Source of the DNA: Plasmodium coatneyi
Taxonomy: Eukaryota; Apicomplexa; Aconoidasida; Haemosporida; Plasmodiidae
Assembly: GCF_001680005.1 (NCBI RefSeq)
Contig: NC_033567.1
Location: 3,844,001 to 3,908,000, forward strand
Length of the DNA: 64,000 bases
Direction of reading: 5' to 3'
A model generated the notes under the pieces. It was given only the letters and a program-made list of their open reading frames with translations. It ran no database searches and was not told the DNA's origin. A program made the translations under genes and the position numbers. Numbering within the stretch: position 1 is the stretch's first letter; each line of letters begins with the position of its first letter. Below are positions 20,314 through 32,400 of the stretch, one piece after another.

Positions 20314-21405
20314 TTTGTACAACCGTGGGGAGGTGGTAAGAAGGAGAAAAACAGAGGGTGATAAATGAACGGAAATTACTACTCAGGCATCCTGTACGGG
20401 TAAATAATTCTCCTGTTATTTTCTTTTCCCTCTCCGGCTCCTCGACTAGGCGTATGATTTAATCTGCTACTATATGCGTCCCCCTCTGCCTATATAATAA
20501 CACAGGCAAACAGGAAAATGTTCTCCTTGAGAATTGCGTTTCACCCATTTGAGAACAGTGCGGGGGAAATGAGGCTAGCTACGTGAGCGCAGTTTGAAAA
20601 GGATTATTGCGGAGGCCAGGTGAAGGTTCTCCTCGACAGCATAGGTTCATGGGTTCATGTAGTGTTATGTTTATAATATGTACACCTGCGAATACAGGTA
20701 CAATATGCTCGCCAAAAGAAAAAAAAATCGCCACGGAAAAAAAAGATAGATCCTAAAAGAAAAACGTCATTTCGTTTTAGATATTTTGGCTAGTTACTTT
20801 GTCACATGACATAATGGCAAAATGGGGAAATGGCCAAAAAGGGGCTCCCCTTCAAAAATTCGAGGAGATAACTTCAAGCTGTACATTAATCGCTCAAGTT
20901 GATGTTCTCCTTGGCGAAAAAAAAAGGTTAGTTGAAAATGTATGCACTTGAAAAAATATTTCCTTTTTTTTTTTTCTTTTTACGATCATTTTGTTGCAAA
21001 ATTAACGGCAGTTTTGTTACATTTTTGCTTGTGCGAAAAAAACAGCGACTCCAAAAAATTAAAAAGTTTAAGAATTGCACAAACTGTCGGAACAGCAAGG
21101 TTTAAAAAAGGGGGAATGCATCGAATGCAGTATTTAAAAAAGGAGGCAAACCAGTTTATAAACTTCAAAAAAATAATGAGTAAAAGACGGATGTGCGTCA
21201 AAATGATCGCCACAAAACTGCTACAGCTGCAGGAAGACGTGTGCGCACGAAATCACTGCATCGGGACAAAACAAATTTGCTTGTAGCCGTTGACAAGGGG
21301 TCCAAATGGTGAAGGAGATGAAAATGGAGAAGAATAAGACCTGTGCGGAGGCCGTGGTGGGGAAAAGAATTTACGAGGAGTTCATTCCTCATGAACGCGA
21401 AGTTG
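20314..21405. other. Intergenic region between the PCF11-like and SAS-4 genes
   Basis: Both flanking genes are on the minus strand. Nothing coding is supported. A short AT-rich frame around 20942-21286 lacks motifs and overlaps T/A runs. The region contains the PCF11 upstream flank and the SAS-4 terminator side. Confidence 0.6.
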
Positions 21406-24400
21406 CTAATTAAGCTTTTTGATCGTACCTGTAGGGGGTGGAAAGAAAGGGTAGGCAACATATTTATCTCCTGGGAGGCTTCTACTTTGTCGCTTCAGTG
21501 CAGTGCCCCCTTCGTGAGAGCATTTCTACTTCCTACAATACACCTCCAACGAAACAGCAAAGTTGTGCTCCACATAAATGAGCCCATTTCGTGCACTCTC
21601 CACTGCTGCACATTCTTCCATAGACTCCCCATTCAGTACCGTTGCGCAGGATGGCGTATTCCTCCCTGTTAGGTAGAATCTCCTTCCTTCGCCCATCGCA
21701 AAATAAAATTTGCGTGTGGCCATCGGTATATTTGCAGTCTATCTGGCCATTAGGAAACCTAGCAAAAAAGAAAGGGGAAAAAAAAAGGAAGACATTTTTA
21801 TGCTGGCTGATTCGGAATGTAATAATAGAGTGCACTTAACTGCAGGTAATAAGTATGGCCCTTTTCTTCTTACTTATTAAGTTGGCATTTATTCGGTATG
21901 TTCACTTGGTATATGCCTTTGTTTACAAAGCGGAATAGCTAAGGAAAAAAGGGGCAGTGTGTGGGGGGGGAATACGGTAATTTTTTGAGCCCACTTGTGA
22001 AGAGTGTACCAATTGGGGAACGGTCTATCCGTCGCATCAGCACAGGAAAAACTTCCATGTGCGCGTTTGCTATCACGTGAGCACTTATCCTTCCTTCCTT
22101 ATCCTTACCGTGTACGAATTTGGCAACTGCGCACGGTAATCCTTACTGGGGTAAAGATAAATTGTTAAATTCGTGGGGTCCACAATTTTCTTGTTTCTGT
22201 TTTTCTCAATAATTCGTAAGCCGTCTTCAAATAACGTTTCCACCTTCCCATCGACAAAGGCCTGTCTATACTTCATCTTCTTGGTGGAGGAGAATATCGA
22301 TTCGATCACATTTTCGCAGCTGTTAAATAATTCATCAAAATTGAAATTTATTATAAAGTCCCAGTTTTTGCCAAAAGGGTTTAAGTGGTCAATGCTTTTG
22401 TTATCGTCGTTGATTTTTCGTCTGGTGGTGTTGTTCCTTTTTAGTTCACCAGTGGGTGTGTTTAATGAGGATGTTCCTTCCCCCCCATAACGCCTAAACG
22501 GTGTGTTACTCGTCGTGGGGATGTTGCTATTTGTGCCATTTTTTGATGCCCTGGCTGGGTTATCATCCTTTGTATGGATTCCCAACTCGTTCGTCACCCT
22601 GTACAAAATGGAGTTGGAAAGATTGCGGTTTAATTTACTTATCACGGGGAGAGGTTACTTTATGGGGGTAGGTATCCTCCCTGGTAGTTAACTGCTGAGA
22701 GCTTTTGTCGAGATTCCCACGGATGAGACATACCTTTCTGATGAATTACACATGGGTGTATCAACTTGGACTCTTCCCAGTGGGATCCCCTTATCGGGTT
22801 CCTTTTCCTCTATCCCATTTTGCTTATCCTGCTTGGTGTAGTTGGTCAGAAAGGAGGCCTCCCTGATCTGCTCGTGGGGGTCCCCTTTTTCTTCCTCCTC
22901 GTTTGTGAAACCACTATTGTAAGATAATTTGTCATTTATTTTGCTGGAGTGGTCAAAAAAATACTTCCTAAATATTTTATTATGTTCATTTGTAGTATGA
23001 CTAATGCTGTCTTCCTCGTTGTATACCTTGTCCCTCTTTTCGGCATTTCTATTTTTCTCTATTAGGAATTTCATTTTTTCTAAATTTTTATCTATAGACG
23101 CATCATCCTTTGGGGAGGTGTGCCCATACTTCACATCATTTTTGTGCACAAATAAATCGTTAAGCGTAATTTTTTTTTTCCCTTTTATCTCCTTCGATGG
23201 CACTACAGAGGGGTCACCTTCACGTAGTGCATTTGTATGAAGTGTTTTATCATCGCTGAGGGTGGGTTGATATAACGAATCCGATTCGCTTTCCATTTTA
23301 ACACTTCCCCCCTTTGGCTTGCTCTTCACCGGGGTGGAACTTCCTGAGCAATCCAACAAATGAGGCAAACTTTTCGGATCGGTATTTTTTACTATCTTCT
23401 CCTGAACCACATTCGTTGCCAATTTCATGATGGTTTTCTGTTGGTAATTCTCTAACTTACTTCTATATTCGTCTGAAATTTTTAACTCCGTTTTGAGTTT
23501 TTCATTTTCAATTTTTAAATTTTCGATCTGTTTTCTCAATTTCTCAACAGTTATTTTATGCTGCTTCTTTTCCGTTGTTAACTTTTCTTCCAGTTCTTTT
23601 ATTTGATTTTTGAACATTGCCATTTCGTTGGTTAGTTTTCTTTTGCTCATTATGATGCTCCTCTGTTTGTCTACTTCACTTTCTATTCTTTTTTTTTCCT
23701 TGTTCCACTTTTTTTTTTCCTCTTCCAAATTTTTTATCATCCTTTTTTTTTCCTCTTCCATTTTGTTTTTCATTTCTTCTCTCTCAAGTTCAATTTCTGC
23801 ACTTTTCGCAATGAGCTCATATTCTAACTTCTTAACTTTATCTTGTTCCCTTTCTAGTTTGTTTATTTGGTTATTTAGTTCCTTTCCCAGCAAATTCAGT
23901 TGGTCACTGTTGCTTTGATCGTTAATCTCCTCATGATTGAGTGATACGTCTTTTTTTCTACCACCTTTATCGCTAGAGCGGTGGCTTCTTCCCGTAGCAC
24001 CTTCCTCCTCTTCGACTTTCCTTTTCTTTTTCTCATTCTTGTACCTATCCTTTATAATCGCTACAATTCCTTTTTTCTTTGCGTCTCCTTTTTTGTCGTT
24101 TGCCCTGTCCGTGTCGTCCCACGATTCTTCATCATTCAGGTCGACGCAAATGTCCGTGCTGTCATTGCTGTTGCATGTGGCAGTGGCATTTTCCCGTCCA
24201 TTGGTTCTTTTCTTGTTGACAAAAATGGAATTGCTATCCGAGCTGCTATGATAAGAGTCGTCCCTTTTGTTTAATTCGTTTGAAGCATACCCACGATTGT
24301 TATTTTTAGGTGAAGCCAAACTGTTTGATGTTTTCGCGCTATGGCCGCTACCGGTGCGTCTTTTTTGAAAGCCCTCAAGGTTGGTGCTTTCTTCAGGTGT

Positions 24401-26050
24401 TTTCTCCTCCTTTTTCTTACTGCTTCTTTTTAATTTCAAATTGTTGTTCCTAATTTGTGAAGGAGCGTCACTGTCTTTTTTTGTAGGGGTTGTTTTGCTA
24501 ACTGGTTTATTGTCGGTACGCCCGATTCGGTTATCCCTGGCGGAAAAGGTGCAACTATCTGTTCTGTTGACTCCTTTGGGTTTGTTTTCACCATTGGAGC
24601 GGTAACCCTTCACGCTGCTGTTCGAATTCACCCCCAACGAATCGGCGTTTATGTCATTGTCACTACTTCGCAAAACGACTCTTTTACTTTTTATCTCACT
24701 GTCATTTAGTTTACTTAAACTTAAGCTGCTGCTCGCCATGGACAGATTGTATTCGTGGGAGTAGTGTAAAGATTCCTCTCGGTTAAAGTTGCTACTGGTC
24801 ATGCTGATGTCATAACATTTGTTGTTGCCCAAAGAGGTGTCACTCCGTTTGGTACTCTTCCCAGAGTACACATCGTCTGTGCTCGCGTGGGAGTCTCTAC
24901 TTTCGTAGGAAAAATTTCCGACACCTTTTCGGCTTCTATTACTATAAAGTGAGTTAATTCCTTCTGGCATGTCAACATTTGATAGACCCACTGCTTCTTC
25001 TTCGTTCCCCCTTGATGAGTTACCACCCCTTTTGAAATAACCCATGTCTTTGCTGCCCCCTTCCGATTCACCTATTCCCATTTGCTCCTTAAAAAAGGAA
25101 GAGGAGGGGCTATCCACCTGCATATCGAATTTCTCCCCATAGTCGCCAGTTCGACTCTTCCTGACAGAGCAGCCCGCACTGCTGTTACTATGATACATGT
25201 GATTAACCTTTCCCTTTGGCGAAGTTCCTTTCTGGTCTTCACCAATGCTATACCCACTATGGAGAAACGCCCCGCTCCTCTGGGGAGTAATATCCAATTC
25301 GTTGGAAAAATTGGCACCGTCTGCATTATCGTAGTCACTATAAGGATCATCATTGAGGCAGCCTACGTCATTCCCGTAACTTGCCGCACCGTTGCTATTT
25401 ATTTTATCCCACATTTCCATGGATGACTTGTCTATATGAAATAAATTGCCCGACGGACCTTCTGCGTTGTCTGATTCGTTGTTACTACTGGTGAATTCTA
25501 ATTTATCCAAAAATCGTGCATCGTTATTTTCTTTGCAAAAATTATCATCATATGAATAACTACTGTCCTTATCACCGTTCGGGCGTTTTTCTAGCTCTTC
25601 GTAAATGTCTTTAAATAGGAATAGTTCCTGATCTGTTTTTTTGCTTTCGCCTAGTTTGTCACTGGTGCGGTCATCCGCTTGGTCCCCGAAGTGGTGATCG
25701 TCTGCGTGATTTTCGAGATGGTCTGCGTCCATTTGGTCGCTTGATTGATCTAACTCCCCTCCTGGACCATTCCCGTGGGGGCCTCTCCTCTCCCCCTTGG
25801 AAATGGAAGTTTCTAACTCGTTGATTAAATTTAAATCGCTCCTACTTAGGTGCGCCTCTTCAACATTACTCATTTTAGTGTTATCATCTGTGCAGAAAAA
25901 TATACTTTGCTTTGACTCTTCTTTGCTTAATTTTTTTTTTATATTTTTTTCCAGGCTCTGCGTAAATTCTAGTTCCTCGAATGTGTCGTTTGTCCAGTTC
26001 TCCTCATACACATCGTAATAGTCGTCAAACTCTTCATTGCGTTTTTTCAT
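21406..26050 (-). CDS. SAS4: SAS-4/CPAP centriole-basal body assembly protein, four exons
   Basis: Exons (join, minus) are 22734-26050, about 22116-22598, 21640-21758 and 21406-21428; total is about 1,313 residues with phases that agree throughout. The first junction uses donor AG|GTATGT and acceptor TTTTGTACAG|G. Exon 1 encodes a Ser/Asn/Asp-rich region, then a Lys/Glu coiled coil at about 720-880. Exons 2-4 build the C-terminal G-box (TCP10_C) domain of CPAP/SAS-4: VDGKVETLFEDG, then nine-residue beta repeats FPNGQIDCK, YTDGHTQIL, FCDGRRKEI, LPNREEYAI, LRNGTIKKL. The last repeat exists only if the 23-nt terminal exon is joined. The exon 2/3 junction is ambiguous: donor after 22109 (GTAAGG) with acceptor before 21742 is also in phase but loses FPNGQ. 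The family nucleates centriolar microtubules; in Plasmodium this implies male-gamete basal bodies. Confidence 0.8.
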
Positions 26051-26362
26051 TTTATTCTCCTCTTGCGTTTATGTGTAGAGTCCATGAGGATACATGCAGC
26101 TGGAAACATATTGGTATACATGTGTACAGATTTGTTACGCGTACAACTTTCACAGGTCGACAAGCAGAATAGAAGGAGACGCCTTGCCTTGCCTTTTCAC
26201 TTGGCCCTTTTAACAAATGTTTTAATGGCCAGCATGTTTTATGCCTAGCAGTTATACAAATGTCACCTTAAATTTATTGTTCACACTTCAGTTTTGTTTG
26301 TGCGTTAGTTTGTTTCTCACACATTGTTTGACTAGCTTTTTCCTCTTTTCCCTTTCGCTATC

Positions 26363-26393
<31 letters not shown>

Positions 26394-27228
26394 ATATTTA
26401 ACACGTGAGAAAATATTCAGTCAGTAATGGTAAAGTTTTGCTTTCCTCTTTTCATGGAAGAGACAAAATTAAAGTAAACATGAAAAATGTCTTGCAAAAA
26501 TAGTAGAATGCAAATTTGGATGTGTATGATGCTTGAAAAGGGAATTTAACCCTGTTGTGAACATTTCTGGGTCATATGTCTTTTTCCCTTTACATCACTG
26601 CGGACGGGGATTTAACAAATTTCCGATTATATACTCACAAATTGGAAATACCCCTACGGTATGGCAAAAAAAATAAAATAAAATATATAGGAATATAAGC
26701 AAGAAAATGACAAAGTGAAAAAAATGTGTATATATTTAAAAAGGTATTAATTCACTTTAATCAGGAAACATGGCACAAAGAATTGAAAATAAAAAAAAGT
26801 ATGCCCTTTTTCCACGTGCCCGAGAGAGTGCATACCGCGAATAGGCTAAATGCCGCATAGGGGGTCAACTACATTGTTGTTACGTAAAAAAGAAAAAGAT
26901 TTTTTTTTTTTTTTAGCGAATTGATTCTGTTCCATTTTCTCGTTAACGTAAAGGCACTTCGAAAGAATGAATAAAAATTAAATCTGTTGACAAAAAAAAA
27001 TTAGGATGCTTCTCCTCTGTATATTTTTACCTTTGAAGTGGAAAAGTGCTACACGTTGTTGTTTCATATTACTTGAGAGCTCCACGTGGAGAAGAAAGAA
27101 TGAACAAGAAAATGAGCACAGTTTGCTTTCCTTTCCGCCTTTACAACGTTAAAAATACGCTATTGATTGTTTTTCTTTTTTTGGCCATATATTTGCAATT
27201 TCCGCACATTGGAAAATAAAAAAAAAAA
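26051..27228. promoter_or_regulatory. Divergent upstream region between SAS-4 (-) and the ADCL-like gene (+)
   Basis: This 1.2 kb AT-rich region separates two divergent genes and should hold both promoters. A T24 run followed by A8 lies at 26363-26394, with further A/T runs near 26900-27000. No coding frame is supported. Confidence 0.5.
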
Positions 27229-28197
27229 ATGGCAGTTTTAATAAAGAACAATGAAGCGTCGCTAGTCGACATGGCTGTCCAGGATTTCATCAAACTGGGC
27301 ATAGATGGAGTGTACACGACAATGAAAACGGTAGTATCCTTTGAGTACATTTTTAATTTCACCTCACACATGAGAAATTTGCATAAGTACTCCACCAACT
27401 TTCTGGAGTTGCAAATAAATGACCAAAACAAGGAATGCGTCACGAACATTTTGCAGCATTTGACATTGGAAAATATTCGCAAAAGCACCAGCGCAAGCAT
27501 CAAAGCAGGATTTGAATTTTTAAATGCATTAAATGAGGATATAAAAAAGAAACATTTCAGTGAAAATTTAAATTATATGGTTATGGTTACCATTACGTGG
27601 GATATACACACAGATAACCGCGTACCTCCAAATGAGCCGTTTTCCATTCTATGCTACATAAAATGCTTACCAAAATATAGCAGCCATGTTCAGATAGATA
27701 TCATGTGTGGGGAAAGGAAGACGCCAAATATAAAATATTCAAATGTGTTTGATGTGCGAAATAAATTGCTAAGATTGAAAAGTGAAAATAGCCAAGAGGT
27801 TGTTTTATATAACGAGAAGGAAGAAATTACAGAGGGATTGACATGTAATTTTTTCTGCTTTTTTAATGATACTTTATACACAGCAAAAGACGAACTTGTT
27901 CTCAAGGGCACCATGCGAGAGCAAATAATACACATATGCGAAGAGGAGGGCATAACATTAAAAAAGGAAGCTATCAAAATAAGTGACATTGGACGCTTCG
28001 AATTCTGCTTCATTTGTTCGACAACTAGAAACATTTTACCTGTTAAAAAAATTATCCTCTGTTCGGAAAATAAAAGAGAGTTTGAAAAGGATGTCCATCA
28101 CCCCGTTTTGGTTAGGTTACAACAGAAGCTGCACGAAGCAGTTGAAAAGAAGAAGGAAAAATATGAAGCATACGTTAGTGAAACATGCAATGTGTGA
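27229..28197 (+). CDS. Class IV aminotransferase-fold PLP enzyme, likely aminodeoxychorismate lyase (ADCL)
   Basis: The single-exon product has 322 residues, close to the fold-type IV PLP family size. The expected PLP lysine is K169 in NIKYSN, followed by the family's V-x-x-R-x-x-L helix. The invariant glutamate is E202 in TEGLTCNFF, 33 residues later, as in bacterial ADCL and branched-chain aminotransferases. A downstream ...LYTAKDELVLKGTMREQII... corresponds to the family L-x-T-P...V-L-x-G-x-x-R pattern. From memory, P. falciparum has a highly divergent ADCL of this type that makes p-aminobenzoate for folate, in this same neighbourhood. The substrate is therefore assigned by family and synteny and is not visible in the sequence. 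A D-amino acid or branched-chain aminotransferase is the alternative. Confidence 0.75.
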   Translation: MAVLIKNNEASLVDMAVQDFIKLGIDGVYTTMKTVVSFEYIFNFTSHMRNLHKYSTNFLELQINDQNKECVTNILQHLTLENIRKSTSASIKAGFEFLNALNEDIKKKHFSENLNYMVMVTITWDIHTDNRVPPNEPFSILCYIKCLPKYSSHVQIDIMCGERKTPNIKYSNVFDVRNKLLRLKSENSQEVVLYNEKEEITEGLTCNFFCFFNDTLYTAKDELVLKGTMREQIIHICEEEGITLKKEAIKISDIGRFEFCFICSTTRNILPVKKIILCSENKREFEKDVHHPVLVRLQQKLHEAVEKKKEKYEAYVSETCNV

Positions 28198-29413
28198 GGT
28201 ATGTGTGACAGGTGGGTAGATTAGATGAGGCACGCGCTCATTCTTGTTCTGTGCACATTTTTACGTATGCAGGAATTGTGTCATTTGTGGATAAAGTTTG
28301 TTTTTTCCTGCATATATTTGGCGCTTTCCCCGCCTTTGTGATGTCACGCTTATTTGTGGCCACGTTAGAAGCATGGCTTCACTTTTATGAGTTAAAGATT
28401 AGTACACATCATTTCCATTTGTTCGCGGTGCCCGGATTCGCTTATGAATTTTTTTTTATCATTCTGAGAAGCACCTGTGTTGATTTGATTTTGCCACAGC
28501 AGTTCGCTTCGACAGGTGGGCGCTGCATATTTCACCATGCTCACTGTGAGCAGTTTGTTTGTTTTTTTTTTTATTCCTTGGATTCACGTACATGTGACAC
28601 AAACTTGTTTGACAAAAAAAAAAAAAAAAAAAAGCAGCGAACTTGATAAATCGCTATGATTTTGTTTGTGCCCATTTTTACATTTTACGAAAATAAGCCA
28701 AGAAAACATGCCTTAAAAAAAACAGCTCTAAAAGGGAACCTGGCCAAATTGTGCAAGATGTGATTATCTTATGACTCTTTTTTTAAATGGCTTATTTCTA
28801 CTTTTACCGGCACGCAAAAGGTGTGGCACAAAAAGGCTTCTCTTCTTTAATGCTTCGCAAGTGTACATAGTTGGCCTTTCCTATTGATCTTTCCGAAGAA
28901 TCGAAACATACGTGACAAGTTCTCGTTTGCAAACGCGTTCTGTGTCTGTGGTATTGTACGCATATGTGTGCTTAAAATTGCATGTGTAAATATATGCAAT
29001 ATTTACGTTTTTTTTTTTTCCCTCTTCCGATGTATAATATACAAAATGAATTTTCCCTAACGTGTACACAAAAGGAAGAAAAATAATTTTGGCCAATTTG
29101 CCAAATTGAAAGATTCCAATTCGTTAAATTGACTTTGTTGATGTTTGTGAGTACACAGTTTAAGTTCATCCAATTGGGATTATGCAATTTCGCAGGGAAA
29201 CAAATTTTATCACACACATGTGTAATTTATTTGTGAATAAAAGTATATACGCATGTATGTTGGTATATGCTTAAGTGACATCCTCCCCCACAACTTTCCA
29301 ACAACGTACCCTCCTTCCTATCCTGCCGAACGGACCATAATGTACACCCGTACGTCCAATCGAGTGAGAGCAACTCCTAACCATACACCACACAGTTTAT
29401 TATCAGTTAACCC
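28198..29413. other. Intergenic region between the ADCL-like gene and the alpha/beta hydrolase
   Basis: Both flanking genes are on the plus strand. The region is AT-rich with an A-run near 28613-28633. The longest frames (28212-28646 plus, 28881-29217 minus) are low-complexity and lack family motifs. No gene is called. Confidence 0.6.
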
Positions 29414-32400
29414 ATGTCTACAATTATGATTTGCAAAAAATTGTTTAAAAGTTTTAAAAAAAATAGCTCCCTCATCGTCTTCTTCGTAACGTTACTTTAT
29501 TTTTTTTACACGTATGTGTCTTTGTTTTTGTTTGTTTTCAACAATGCCTTGTTCTACCTCTTTTTGAACATCACCCTGTTTTATCTATGTTTCCATTTTG
29601 TGGTGAGGGCCCTGACGTACCCGGGGAGTCTCTTCATATACTTCCACAAGGTGAGTCAAAATGCGAAAAAAAAAAGACATCGAAAGTGACGCTTAAATAA
29701 GTCACACACATGCGAACAAATTGCAACCGAATGAACAAACCGAACACATATTTTTTAACCCCCCGTGCAGACAAATTACGACAACAGAGTAGAACTATGT
29801 AAGTTTTACATGAAGGAGTCGGTGAAGCTGTCACTGATTGTAAGTGACATTCGAGCAAACGCCAAGGAAGTGATTCGGCAGGAAAATTACCCCCGTGGAA
29901 ATCTCAAAATCAAACTACAACAACTCTTCTCAAATAGCAATAACAAAGATAACTACTTTAACTTTTTCAGCGGCCTATATATATTTTACACGCTCTACAT
30001 TAGCTATTACCTCTACATAAACTTAGAAGAAAATGTGGACTTCAGTGACGAGCAGTTACTTTTTTACTACTACTTGAAGCTGTTTATGATAAAAATAAAC
30101 GAACTGAAGGTGTACATTCATCAGGATGATATTATATACCCGGAAATCCTCACAGAAATAAAAATTCACAAAGATTTTAACGAAGCAGTGCACGAGTTCA
30201 TACTTAGTAGAAATCCAACCTACGAGAAATTCTGCGCGCCAACAACGGAAAGGAGAAGGGACTCCTCTTCTCAGAGGGGAAAATGGAGGTTCAACATTTG
30301 GAAGCGCATTTTTAGTAAGAAGGGTGTGCAAGACTGCAGGGCAACGGAGGAATATGCAAAATTGTTGCCAAAACAGGCGAATGAGAATAATTCGAAAAGT
30401 GATAATGACAATCGTGACTATTTAACCCCCTGGAGGAATCCCCCCCAGGGGGAAGGAAAACCATGGAACTACTCGGAGGGAAAAGGAGGTATTTCTTCGA
30501 AGGACGTCCCCCCCAAGTATATCGACATAAATATATTGAGTCTGTTCTACCATGAGAATTACGAAAAATCAATAACACATGCTAATTATAGGGACTTTTT
30601 TATGATCATAAATGGGGAGGATTTCCTCAAACTGCTAGACGATCTGACACACTTTTTAAACAAACTGGGGGAACTTTTCAAAGTGAACGCACAAAGAGAA
30701 AGCATGGATTTGAGAAATATCACAAAGTATATTAATAGCTATGTAAAAAAACACATAGCAGGAACAATGGATTTATTCAAATATGAACTGATTTTTAAAT
30801 ACTACGGGAAGCAGGAGTACTTGCTAGTTAATGGTGCCAAAATAGATTGCATGTTCATACCATGTAAGAGGTTTCTAAATGATAAGATACAATCATATAT
30901 TGACTTGAAGAAGGGGGCAGAAAAGAACCATCCGTCGAATGCACCGACGAATGCACCAACGAATACACCAACAAGTGCACCAATGAGTGCACCCACGAAT
31001 AGGCACGTCTATTTAAACGCCTTCAACAACGACTTTTACAATTACATATATCAAGACGATTATTTGTGCGACATACCCGTGGTGCTTTACTTCAACCCCA
31101 ATGCCGCATACTACGAACTAAATGCCTGCTATTCTGGGTCACTGAAATTTTACCTAGAAAATAATGTGAACGTTTTTGTGTACAATTATCGAGGGTATAG
31201 CAAATCCAGTGGTTATCCAAATTTGAATAGAAACAATTTGGACGCTTTAAAAATTGCACAGTATCTTCTATCCAGGAAGGTGAAACATTTAGGGCTACAT
31301 GGAACATCCATTGGAGGTCCTCTCTGCTCCTACGTGTCTTACCATCTTTGCAATTTTAACCAAAAAAATAATAACATGGAATATATGGACAAATTGTACA
31401 AAAATGAAATTCGCATAAAGATCACCTGCAAGCAGATAAACAAAACGGTAAAATTGATGAGTAGGAGGAAGGACAAAATTTTAAATATCCTCCTCATACC
31501 GATTAAATATATAATTTTGCTGCTCCAGTTTATTGTGCTGTGCAAGTTGAAAATTTCCAACATGAGGATTAGGAGGCGGATCAACCTAAGCACGGCCGAT
31601 AGTCGCGGTGGCCACGCTAGCAGGAATAGCAACAATCTCGACAATCGTAACGGTATCGATGAGGGGGTTGTTACTGCACGCACCGATAATACGAGGATAT
31701 CCTTCGTGTGCATTGATAAGTCCTTCTACAATTTCGAGGAAGTGGCCAAGTACATGGTGGGCGAGTACGCCTACAACATCCTTCAATTCACGTCCTACAA
31801 AATGGACATCACGAAATATTACCTCAATTCAAATGTCCCAAAAATTCTGATTTACGATAACAATGATGAGATAATTCACTACATGTCGAGTGTCGTTACA
31901 GGGGTGTCGAAGGAAATTTCGAAATTGTACAAAAGTGGGGACGCCAAGGGGGGATCCCCAACCGTTGGGGAATGTAGCCAAATTTTGCTACCCTTGGTGG
32001 GGGGCACTTGTAATGAAGGCGCACATATGCCACAAACAAAGATGTATTCCGATTTGTACGGGAAGAAAAGGGGCCTGCACGAGTTTCCCCTTAATGGAAG
32101 TATTCTGAGCCCCCCGAATGAGAAGCCCCCCTTTGTCGCTCAGCTAATCATAGACGAAAGTGTGGACAAATGTTGGTTCGAAAATAAAGTGAAAAACATC
32201 GACATAGGTTTATTTCTTCAAAGCTGGAAGGTGATAAACGATTGCATTTTATTTCTTAACAAATCTTCCACAACGAACAACTCGTTCATTTCGATAGGGC
32301 TCGAAACGTATAAGTCTATCATGTCCTTGTACAATTCGAAAGAAAACAATTTGGAGAAGCAAACGCACAATGCTATCTATTGTATTTATAATGACAACAT

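Noticed and set aside
28212..28646. 144-codon frame after the ADCL-like gene
   Set aside because: Phe/Cys/His-rich with no motif; it runs through an A-run and looks like 3' flank.
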